Assembly (NCBI GenBank): GCA_964602415.1
Contig: CAZRQL010000018.1
Location: 1 to 64,000, forward strand
Direction of reading: 5' to 3'
Length of the DNA: 64,000 nt
DNA from: CAZRQL01 sp964602415
Lineage (GTDB): Bacteria; Bacteroidota; Bacteroidia; Cytophagales; Flammeovirgaceae
Shown here in pieces: positions 1-5,945 of the stretch. Below the pieces are notes generated by a model. That model was not told the origin of the DNA, did no database searches, and saw nothing but the letters and a program-made list of their open reading frames with translations. Position numbers and translations under genes: made by a program. Position 1 is the first letter of the stretch, and the number at the start of each line of letters is the position of its first letter.

Positions 1-74
1 TTCGACAGGCTCACTCACCTTTTTTTCGACAGGCTCACTCACCTTTTTTTCGACAGGCTCACTCACCTTTTTTT
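1..74. repeat. 24-bp in-frame tandem repeat, three copies plus a decayed one
   Basis: Units start at 1, 25 and 49, each TTCGACAGGCTCACTCACC followed by a T run; a fourth, diverged unit starts at 73 (TTCGTCAAG). The period is a multiple of three, so on the minus strand each unit is translated as VEKKVSEP inside hsdM. The core TTCGACAGGCTCA is the reverse complement of TGAGCCTGTCGAA seen at 128-140, so the array looks like an expanded half of a palindromic REP-like element. There may be more copies beyond the left edge. Confidence 0.85.
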
Positions 75-399
75 CGTCAAGTTCACCATCCACCATCTTC
101 GATTTGGCACTCGGCCCCTGCGAACCCTGAGCCTGTCGAAGGGGTCGAAGGGGTCGAAGGGGCATTGCCCAAGAACTCCACCTATACTCTTCATCAATGA
201 TAGGCGTGTACCCTTCGGCTCCGCTCAGGGCAAGAGTCTTGCCTGTGAGTTCGGCTGCTGTGGCTCGGTCTTTCTCTAAGTCGTCCAAATATTTAAGGAA
301 CAAAATCCAAGAGGTTTGCTCCACATAGTCCAATTCACTGCCGCAACCAGCGTCTTTGTGCAGTATATCGTCAATATTTTTAAAAGTTTGTTCGAACAT
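1..399 (-). CDS. hsdM: Type I restriction-modification DNA methylase, N-terminal part (cut by window edge)
   Basis: Reading leftward from an ATG at 399, the frame stays open to base 1. The product begins MFEQTFKNIDDILHKDAGCG and continues with LDYVEQTSWILFLKYLDDLE, the typical N-terminal helical domain of HsdM, the adenine-methylating subunit of type I restriction systems. The family block normally reading LTGK-x-YTPII-(D/E)-x-x-YRW is here split by eight extra residues (LALSGAEG), and after YRWSSWAMP there is a long low-complexity linker made of repeat-derived residues. The SAM-binding and NPPF motifs would lie to the left of the window. The call rests on the first 75 residues. Whether the inserted linker leaves the enzyme active cannot be seen. 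Confidence 0.8.
   Translation of the reverse strand, partial: MFEQTFKNIDDILHKDAGCGSELDYVEQTSWILFLKYLDDLEKDRATAAELTGKTLALSGAEGYTPIIDEEYRWSSWAMPLRPLRPLRQAQGSQGPSAKSKMVDGELDEKKVSEPVEKKVSEPVEKKVSEPVE
125..161. repeat. REP-like element with 9-bp triplication inside hsdM
   Basis: CCCTGAGCCTGTCGAAGGGG at 125-144 is followed by two further copies of GTCGAAGGG (three in total, 135-161). On the minus strand it encodes PLRPLRPLRQAQG, in frame with hsdM. The CTGAGCCTGTCGAAGG core is a short palindromic repeat known from intergenic regions of many environmental bacteria; here it lies inside a gene. Confidence 0.75.
211..230. repeat. Second REP-like element inside hsdM
   Basis: CCCTTCGGCTCCGCTCAGGG is a 20-base imperfect palindrome (CCCTTCGGCT / CCGCTCAGGG), the sister form of the CTGAGCCTGTCGAAGG element. 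Read on the minus strand it adds LALSGAEG between LTGKT and YTPII, where HsdM relatives have no residues. Confidence 0.7.
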
Positions 400-607
400 G
401 AGTTATGTCTGTTTTAATTTCAATAAACTCAATTAGAATCAATTTGTAAAGTTAGTATTCTTGGGGGTGCGATGGCTCTTTTAGCATGTTGCCCACCTAT
501 ACTCAAATAAAAGTAGTTTTTACAAAAATACAGTTGTAATGATTTGAAAATAAATGTGTCAAAGCTGATAGTTTTGAATATACCTACAAAAAGGTGCCAT
601 TGTTATT

Positions 608-1798
608 TTATTGAGCACAAACAAATCCGGTTGCCCAAGCCGCCTGAAAGTTGAAGCCGCCTGTCAGGGCATCTATGTCCAAGACCTCTCCTGCAAAGTG
701 TAGCCCTTTGATGTGTTTGACTTGCATGGTCTGCGGGTCAATTTGCTCTAAATCAACCCCTCCACAAGTTACAAACTCTTCTTTGTGGGTGGTTTTGCCT
801 TTGACTTCATAGAGGTCATTGGTGAGTTTGTTCAAGATTCGGTTGCGGTCTTTGGCTGGTATTTCTGCCCATTTGGCTTGTGTCTGAAGCCCCAAACCCT
901 CCAAGAAATGCCTCCAAAGCCTCTCAGGAAGTTCCACTGGCATAGAAATGAGCTGTTTTTTTGATTGTTGAAACTCCAAGAGTTTGCTTTCAATATCCGC
1001 AACGGGCTTAGCAGCCCAGTTGATTCGGGTTTTGAAGTGGTAATCGGTTTGGGCTATCTCTCTGGCCGCAAGAGCGGACAGTTTCAGTACCGCCGGCCCG
1101 CTCAAACCCCAATGAGTGATGAGGGTGGCTCCGGTTTGTTCTGTTTTATGCCCTACCATACCAAGCCGGGCTTCCGTAACACTGACCCCCGACAAAGACA
1201 CAATTGGAGACTCCGGTATGTTGAAGGTAAAAAGGGAGGGCACAGGGGGCACTATCTTGATGCCCAATTTTTTGAGCCAATCGAAGCCGGACTCTCTGGC
1301 AAATCCACCCGGAGCCACAATCACCCTATCGGCCACAAACTCGCCCCTCTCACCCAAATCCAAGGCAAATCGTTCTCCCACTGAAATGGCTTTCACCGGC
1401 GAAAATAAATGGGTGCGGATATGGTATTGATTGGCCAATCTCAAAAACAAATCTATGATTGTCTGAGAGGTGTTTGTTGTGGGAAACATCCTGCCATCGG
1501 GTTCTACTTTCAGCCTAACGCCTTGTTTTTCAAACCAATCTACTGTATGGGAAGGCATAAACCTTGGGAAAACTTGTTTGAGAAACTTAGCACCACGCGG
1601 GTAAAATCTCAAAAGCTCAGGCAAAGACGGGCAGTCGTGGGTTACATTGCACCTGCCGCCACCTGATATCCTGACTTTTTCCAACAACTTACCTGTTTTT
1701 TCAAAAATCACCACTTGGTTTTGAGGGTATTTTTGAGCGTGGTGAATGGCCGCAAAAAAACCGGCTGCCCCCCCTCCTACTATCGCTGTGGTTTTCAT
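608..1798 (-). CDS. FAD-dependent oxidoreductase of the HI0933/BaiN family
   Basis: A 396-residue flavoprotein of the family COG2081 (YhiN/BaiN/aminoacetone-oxidase-like). The N-terminus has the dinucleotide-binding loop GGGAAG (residues 8-13) and, near residue 45, the family signature SGGGRCNVTHD. The C-terminus carries the second family block with TCGGVDLEQID and the FAD-contacting GEVLDIDALTGGFNFQAAWATG. Length is normal. The start overlaps the stop of the LysM gene upstream (ATGA), so the two are probably co-transcribed. The physiological substrate of this family in Bacteroidota is not established; related proteins reduce bile-acid intermediates or have been linked to aminoacetone oxidation. 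Confidence 0.88.
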   Translation of the reverse strand: MKTTAIVGGGAAGFFAAIHHAQKYPQNQVVIFEKTGKLLEKVRISGGGRCNVTHDCPSLPELLRFYPRGAKFLKQVFPRFMPSHTVDWFEKQGVRLKVEPDGRMFPTTNTSQTIIDLFLRLANQYHIRTHLFSPVKAISVGERFALDLGERGEFVADRVIVAPGGFARESGFDWLKKLGIKIVPPVPSLFTFNIPESPIVSLSGVSVTEARLGMVGHKTEQTGATLITHWGLSGPAVLKLSALAAREIAQTDYHFKTRINWAAKPVADIESKLLEFQQSKKQLISMPVELPERLWRHFLEGLGLQTQAKWAEIPAKDRNRILNKLTNDLYEVKGKTTHKEEFVTCGGVDLEQIDPQTMQVKHIKGLHFAGEVLDIDALTGGFNFQAAWATGFVCAQ

Positions 1799-2715
1799 GG
1801 CTTTTCGTACTGTAAAATGACCGGAAACTCTCTGTTTTTGATACCCAACGACGCACCTGCATGAAGAGAAATTTTTACTATAATTCCTTTTTTTCTTTCA
1901 AAATCAGGCACTTCCCCAATTACTTTGGCCATGACAGCACGCTTGGTACCGGGAAAAAAAACCTTGATGTACTTGCCGATTGTCTCGGCCTTGTGCAAGG
2001 CCACATTTTTAGGTATATTATTATTTATCAAGTTTCCTGTGCCTCTCTCATCAAAATTGGCAGGCATTCCCAGTGGATCGGGGGTGTAATAAGAAAAATC
2101 GGCATCTATTTGCAAAAGAGCTACCGGACGCGGCGCGATAATTAGCTCCATACCCGAAAAAAGCAGAGAAGACTCAGTCAAATTGTTGTTTCTATAAACC
2201 AAATCCACAGGAATTTTATATTTTTTAGAAATCAAAATTGCAGTTTCTCCCGGTTCAACCAAATGGGTCGTTGCGATGGAATCTAAAGTATAAACATTTG
2301 AAGGCCCAAGCCTAACTGTCCCAATCTTTAAGAACTTTCCCTCTTTCAAAATATTGTCAATCAGGTTATTGTGTTTTCTTATCTGCTCAACAGGCACGCC
2401 ATAAAGTTGAGATAGGCTATAAAGAGTCTCCCCTAATTCCACACGGTGGGTTTTGATTTGTCCGCTCAGAAGTCCTGCTTTCTTGGGTATGGTCTTGGCT
2501 GTGGGCACAAGAATGACTTCGCCGATTTTAAGATTCTCTATTTCGGGGTTTGCGGCTCTGAGTTGATAGGGTTTTAAACCGTATCGTCTTGAAATAGAAA
2601 AAAAACTCTCCCCCTCGGTTACTTGGTAAAGGATAAACACATGGTCTCCTATCTGCTTGAGGCCGACAGAATCCGCAGGTTGATAGAAAAAACAAATAAA
2701 ACTTAAGAAAATCAT
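1795..2715 (-). CDS. Secreted LysM-repeat protein
   Basis: 306 residues. A short hydrophobic N-terminus (MIFLSFICFFYQPADS) looks like an export signal. Three LysM peptidoglycan-binding modules follow: around residues 31-70 (TEGESFFSISRRYGLKP), 90-125 (VELGETLYSLSQLYGVP) and 150-190 (VEPGETAILISKKYKIP). The last 80 residues (IKVFFPGTKRAVMAKVIGEV onward, ending FPVILQYEKP) resemble the RlpA-like double-psi barrel tail seen on other Bacteroidota LysM proteins. It probably binds or remodels peptidoglycan in the periplasm. Overlaps the flavoprotein gene by four bases. Confidence 0.8.
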   Translation of the reverse strand: MIFLSFICFFYQPADSVGLKQIGDHVFILYQVTEGESFFSISRRYGLKPYQLRAANPEIENLKIGEVILVPTAKTIPKKAGLLSGQIKTHRVELGETLYSLSQLYGVPVEQIRKHNNLIDNILKEGKFLKIGTVRLGPSNVYTLDSIATTHLVEPGETAILISKKYKIPVDLVYRNNNLTESSLLFSGMELIIAPRPVALLQIDADFSYYTPDPLGMPANFDERGTGNLINNNIPKNVALHKAETIGKYIKVFFPGTKRAVMAKVIGEVPDFERKKGIIVKISLHAGASLGIKNREFPVILQYEKP

Positions 2716-2748
2716 CTTTGAAGTTAAGCCAATTAAGAATGAGATTTT

Positions 2749-2756
2749 TAGATTTG
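2749..2756 (+). promoter_or_regulatory. Predicted -7 element TAGATTTG
   Basis: TAGATTTG matches the Bacteroidota -7 consensus TAnnTTTG and lies 31 bases before the SPOR lipoprotein ATG. The nearest upstream TTTG (2717-2720) is 28 bases away, further than the usual 18-21, so only the -7 half is supported. Confidence 0.4.
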
Positions 2757-2787
2757 CTTAAAATTTTCACCTGAAAGTTTCAGTCTC

Positions 2788-3330
2788 ATGCCAAAAAAAT
2801 ACCTACCCTTGTTTAGCATCATCATCCCTCCGTTAATTTTAGCTTTGTCTTGCAAAAGTACACAAGTAAGCCAAACTCCCTTCTACGATGATGTGAGTAT
2901 GTACCGTCTGAGTTTCCAAGATAGTGCCATCGAATTCAAAGACCCTTATTCTGAAAGCAATGACAAACCTATCACCTCATCTTTTGCAGAGCCGACCGGA
3001 TCGGCTACTGCCGAAGTAGAAGAAAAACTCAGGCTATTGGCACAGTACGCCAATACCAAAGTTACTAAAATGGAAGGCTTTAGAATACAGGCTTACTCGG
3101 GCTTGAGCCGTGAAGATGCCCTAAAAACCAAACAACAGTTTACCGAGCTATACCCCGATATTAAGGTAGAATATGTGTACAGACAACCCAACCATAAAAT
3201 AATGGTAGGCAATTATTTAACAAAAATTCAGGCACATAAGTTTTACACCTTGATCAAAGAAAAATTTCCCACTGCTATCGTGGTTTCCGAGTTAATTAAT
3301 TTTGACAAAAACGATTTTATTAAAAACTAA
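2788..3330 (+). CDS. SPOR-domain lipoprotein
   Basis: 180 residues. The N-terminus has a hydrophobic stretch ending in the lipobox LALSC (Cys22), so the product should be an outer- or inner-membrane lipoprotein. The C-terminal 75 residues (GFRIQAYSGLSREDALKTKQ onward, with KVEYVYRQPNHKIMVGNY) form a SPOR-like fold, a domain that binds denuded peptidoglycan glycan strands at division sites or, in Bacteroidota, cell-wall material in general. The middle of the protein is not recognisable. Transcribed alone, divergent from the LysM gene and followed by tRNA-His. Confidence 0.78.
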   Translation: MPKKYLPLFSIIIPPLILALSCKSTQVSQTPFYDDVSMYRLSFQDSAIEFKDPYSESNDKPITSSFAEPTGSATAEVEEKLRLLAQYANTKVTKMEGFRIQAYSGLSREDALKTKQQFTELYPDIKVEYVYRQPNHKIMVGNYLTKIQAHKFYTLIKEKFPTAIVVSELINFDKNDFIKN

Positions 3331-3355
3331 AAAAATTTTTATACTGTTTTTTTCC

Positions 3356-3363
3356 TATATTTG
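3356..3363 (+). promoter_or_regulatory. Predicted tRNA-His promoter (-7 TATATTTG)
   Basis: TATATTTG fits TAnnTTTG exactly and ends 12 bases before the tRNA, which places the start of transcription a few bases before the mature 5' end. A TTTT run at 3336-3339 could stand in for the -33 TTTG. Confidence 0.55.
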
Positions 3364-3374
3364 CAACCCGAAAC

Positions 3375-3449
3375 GGAGGATATAGTTCAGTTGGTTAGAA
3401 CGCCAGATTGTGGATCTGGAGGTCGTGGGTTCAAGCCCCACTATTCTCC
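3375..3449 (+). tRNA. tRNA-His (anticodon GTG)
   Basis: A complete cloverleaf can be folded. The acceptor stem is GAGGATA/TATTCTC with one G-U pair, preceded by G-1 (3375) which pairs with C73 (3449), the identity mark of histidine tRNA. The D stem is GTTC/GAAC, the anticodon stem CCAGA/TCTGG with loop TTGTGGA (anticodon GTG), and the T arm GTGGG-TTCAAGC-CCCAC. The 3' CCA is not encoded. Confidence 0.96.
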
Positions 3450-3463
3450 CTAAATTTTGCACT

Positions 3464-4192
3464 TTACACCTTGACGATGCGTTCGTCGTCAAGTGTTATT
3501 CCCAAGCCAACGAGTTTGAGGAAAACCCTTGCAGTAAGTACCACATCCTCTGCACAGTAGTTGGCTATAGAATCCAAGTCTTTGATTTGATAATAGTAGT
3601 GCCCTACTTGACTGCCATCAAGTTGCTCTTTGCTGCTGGGAAGGTCGAATACACATGCCAATAGATTTAAGGAAGTGAAGTTTTTCCTATCGCCAAATTT
3701 CCAAAGCTCCATCGTGTCTAAGTGTTGAATGTCCCAAGATTTTTTTCCCGTGATTTGCAAGGGTTTTGGTAAAGGCAAACCATTGGCCAACAACCGCCTA
3801 CATAAATATGGATAGTCAAACTCTAACCCGTTGTGAGCAACGAATCTGAACTTGGGATTCTTACCAGCTATATTACCGATAAGCTCGCAAAACTCTGCCA
3901 AAAGGACTGCTTCATCCTCACCAGACAAGACTTTAACCCTAAAGCTAAAATCTTCTTTGTCAGGCATATAAAACATCCCCATACCAATAGCCACTACTTT
4001 ACCAAACTCGGAAAAAATAGCTGCTTTTTTTTCATAAAGCTCTGCTTCGTCTGCTCCTTCTTGGATACGGGCTGCTTTTGCGCGCCAAAGATCCTGCCAA
4101 AGAGGGTCTAATTCCTCAAATTTCGCTTTGAAAGAAACTGTTTCAATGTCAATAAAACATAAGTATTTTAAATCGGCTCTGGTGTAGTTCAT
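3464..4192 (-). CDS. Predicted 3'-5' exonuclease related to the PolB proofreading domain
   Basis: About 242 residues of the DEDD exonuclease superfamily. Exo I is FIDIETVS (metal-binding D and E), Exo II is RFVAHNGLEFDYPYLCRRL, and Exo III is near NYCAEDVVLTARVFLKL. There is no polymerase domain, so this is the stand-alone PolB-like exonuclease type found in many Bacteroidota, presumably acting on DNA or RNA 3' ends. I chose the ATG at 4192 (MNYTRADLKY). The more upstream ATG at 4243 sits inside the terminator hairpin of sdhB and would add an unconserved hydrophobic extension. A TATATTTG box ends only three bases before this ATG, suggesting a leaderless or near-leaderless transcript. Confidence 0.82.
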   Translation of the reverse strand: MNYTRADLKYLCFIDIETVSFKAKFEELDPLWQDLWRAKAARIQEGADEAELYEKKAAIFSEFGKVVAIGMGMFYMPDKEDFSFRVKVLSGEDEAVLLAEFCELIGNIAGKNPKFRFVAHNGLEFDYPYLCRRLLANGLPLPKPLQITGKKSWDIQHLDTMELWKFGDRKNFTSLNLLACVFDLPSSKEQLDGSQVGHYYYQIKDLDSIANYCAEDVVLTARVFLKLVGLGITLDDERIVKV

Positions 4193-4195
4193 TGC

Positions 4196-4203
4196 CAAAT
4201 ATA
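4196..4203 (-). promoter_or_regulatory. Possible -7 element TATATTTG abutting the exonuclease start
   Basis: TATATTTG on the minus strand matches TAnnTTTG; the last G is three bases before the ATG at 4192. No clear TTTG lies 18-21 bases further upstream, where the sdhB terminator T-tract sits instead. Confidence 0.35.
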
Positions 4204-4217
4204 AAAAAAACGATAAA

Positions 4218-4253
4218 TAAAAAGGCTTGCCGAATTTATTCATCCGACAAGCC
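4218..4253 (-). terminator. Rho-independent terminator of sdhB
   Basis: On the minus strand GGCTTGTCG pairs with CGGCAAGCC (stem 4224-4253, one G-U) around an AT-rich loop and is followed by a T run (4223-4218). It begins 25 bases after the sdhB stop. Confidence 0.85.
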
Positions 4254-4277
4254 CCTAAGCAAATATTGCTCTAATAT

Positions 4278-5036
4278 CTATACTGCAAACCCCGAAACTA
4301 TATAATCGCGGTTCATGCGGGCTATATTGATAAGGCTTATTTCTTTAGGACATACCGCTGAACAAGCTCCTGTGTTTGTACATGCGCCAAAGCCTTCCTC
4401 ATCCATTACAGTAACCATCTTCTCAACTCTTCTAAACTTTTCAGGCCTACCTTGAGGCAAAAGTGCGAGCTGAGCAACTTTGGCTGAAACAAAAAGCATG
4501 GCCGAAGCATTTTTGCATGCCGCAACGCAGGCTCCACAGCCGATGCACTGCGCAGCACTCATGGCTTCCTCTGCCACATCTTTTGGGATGGGTATCTCAT
4601 TGGCATCAGGGGCGTTACCTGTGTTTACAGAAATGTAGCCACCCGCTTGAATGATTCTATCGAAAGCCGATCTATCTACACACAGGTCTTTGATGACAGG
4701 AAAAGGCTTGGCTCTCCATGGTTCGACAACAATAGTATCCCCGTCTTTAAAATTACGCATGTGAAGTTGGCAAGTGGTGGTCGCTTTGAGGGGGCCGTGA
4801 GGACGGCCATTGATAAACATGCTACACATTCCACAAATACCTTCCCTACAGTCGTGGTCAAAGGCTACCGGGTCTTCACCTTTTGAGAGCAACTCTTCGT
4901 TCAAAATGTCAAACATTTCCAAAAAAGATGAATCAGGACTCACATCCCTAACCTTATATTCAACCATCCTGCCCTTGTCAGAAGCATTCTTTTGCCTCCA
5001 AACTTTCAGGGTCAAATTCATTCCTTTTGTTGACAT
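4278..5036 (-). CDS. sdhB: Succinate dehydrogenase/fumarate reductase iron-sulfur subunit
   Basis: 252 residues, full length for the family. The N-terminal ferredoxin domain has the [2Fe-2S] motif CREGICGMC followed by the downstream cysteine in TTTCQLH. The C-terminal domain has CIGCGACVAAC ([4Fe-4S]) and CTNTGACSAVCPKEI (remaining cluster ligands). SdhB passes electrons from the flavoprotein SdhA to the membrane anchor in complex II. No sdhA or sdhC is adjacent: the gene has its own consensus promoter (5066-5095) and its own terminator (4218-4253), so it is monocistronic here. The catalytic and anchor subunits must be encoded outside the window. Confidence 0.92.
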   Translation of the reverse strand: MSTKGMNLTLKVWRQKNASDKGRMVEYKVRDVSPDSSFLEMFDILNEELLSKGEDPVAFDHDCREGICGMCSMFINGRPHGPLKATTTCQLHMRNFKDGDTIVVEPWRAKPFPVIKDLCVDRSAFDRIIQAGGYISVNTGNAPDANEIPIPKDVAEEAMSAAQCIGCGACVAACKNASAMLFVSAKVAQLALLPQGRPEKFRRVEKMVTVMDEEGFGACTNTGACSAVCPKEISLINIARMNRDYIVSGFAV

Positions 5037-5065
5037 AACAATAATCTTTTATTTTTAGACGATTA

Positions 5066-5095
5066 CAAAAATAAATACCAACAACGATATGCAAA
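5066..5095 (-). promoter_or_regulatory. sdhB promoter (TTTG-N18-TATTTTTG)
   Basis: On the minus strand TTTG (5095-5092) is followed after 18 bases by TATTTTTG (5073-5066), a full match to the Bacteroidota primary-sigma consensus. Predicted start of transcription is near 5059, giving a leader of about 22 bases. Confidence 0.7.
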
Positions 5096-5126
5096 GCACC
5101 AAAATCTATTTTTAATTATTCTAAAT

Positions 5127-5906
5127 TCATAGACATCCTGTTCTACCGCCATCTACTACAAGATTGGTTCCTGATATGTACGCTGCAGCAGGAGAAGCCA
5201 AAAAAGCCACCACATGGGCGATTTCTTCCGGCTTACCAAACCTTCTGGCCGGTATTTCTTTGAGCATATCATCAATTACTCGCTCAGGAGAGATACCTAA
5301 TTTAACAGATTTGGCAGCAATAATGGCATCTAAACGCGAGGTAGAAGTAGCCCCCGGCAGCACATTATTTACCGTTATACCAAAGCCGGTAAGTTCGTTG
5401 GCTAAAGTCTTTGACCAAGAAGCCACTGCGCCTCTTATGGTATTGGATACCCCAAGGTTTTCAAGTGGTATTTTGACAGAAGTTGAAATGATATTGATGA
5501 TTCTACCATAGCCCGCTGATTTCATACCTGAAACAAAAGCCTGAACCAACTGGTGATTATTTAGCAAATGGGTTTGAAAAGCCAGTAGAAAATCTCCAAT
5601 TTTTGCATCAGTAGCCTTTCCTGAAGGCGGCCCACCGGTATTGTTCACCAAAATATGAACTTGCTTATCGTACCCCATCGCTACCTCCAAAACCTGAGCC
5701 GTATCAACAAAATCAGCCACCAAATAATCGTGTGCTTGTTGAGCGGAATCAGGTAACTCTTTAATCAATTGCTGCATCTTAGATTCGTTGCGAGCCATAA
5801 GAGTAACCGAAGCCCCCAGTTGTGCCAACTCTTTAGCACATGCCCAACCAATCCCTTGGGTGCTCCCGCAAACCACCGCGCGTTTGCCTGTAAGTGAAAT
5901 ATTCAT
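5127..5906 (-). CDS. Atypical short-chain dehydrogenase/reductase lacking the YxxxK motif
   Basis: 259 residues with a clear SDR Rossmann fold: GSTQGIG (residues 14-20) as the cofactor loop, NNTGG (88-92) as the NNAG motif, and a C-terminal SGTNLVVDGG. The active-site region is unusual. After the serine strand IINIISTS, where Tyr-x-x-x-Lys is expected, the sequence reads SNTIR (residues 154-158), so both catalytic Tyr and Lys appear to be replaced. This resembles the BKR-like SDR subgroup known to lack a perfect catalytic tetrad. It may use different chemistry or be non-catalytic. It is usually auto-named 3-oxoacyl-ACP reductase, which I would not assume. It lies just beyond the terminator of the respiratory operon, with no clear promoter of its own. 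Confidence 0.82.
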   Translation of the reverse strand: MNISLTGKRAVVCGSTQGIGWACAKELAQLGASVTLMARNESKMQQLIKELPDSAQQAHDYLVADFVDTAQVLEVAMGYDKQVHILVNNTGGPPSGKATDAKIGDFLLAFQTHLLNNHQLVQAFVSGMKSAGYGRIINIISTSVKIPLENLGVSNTIRGAVASWSKTLANELTGFGITVNNVLPGATSTSRLDAIIAAKSVKLGISPERVIDDMLKEIPARRFGKPEEIAHVVAFLASPAAAYISGTNLVVDGGRTGCL

Positions 5907-5913
5907 AATCTAA

Positions 5914-5938
5914 TCAAAAAAGGGGCTTACGCCCCTTT
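5914..5938 (-). terminator. Terminator of the act-cox operon
   Basis: On the minus strand AAAGGGGC-GTAA-GCCCCTTT is a perfect eight-pair hairpin followed by T residues, starting eight bases after the coxA stop. It closes the eight-gene respiratory transcript. Confidence 0.88.
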
Positions 5939-5945
5939 AATTTCT

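Noticed and set aside
1..74. Could be a CRISPR array
   Set aside because: The 24-bp units are directly adjacent with no unique spacers, and they are translated in frame in hsdM.
4193..4243. Longer N-terminus for the exonuclease from ATG 4243
   Set aside because: It lies inside the sdhB terminator hairpin and encodes an unconserved hydrophobic stretch; the ATG at 4192 has a promoter-like box in front.
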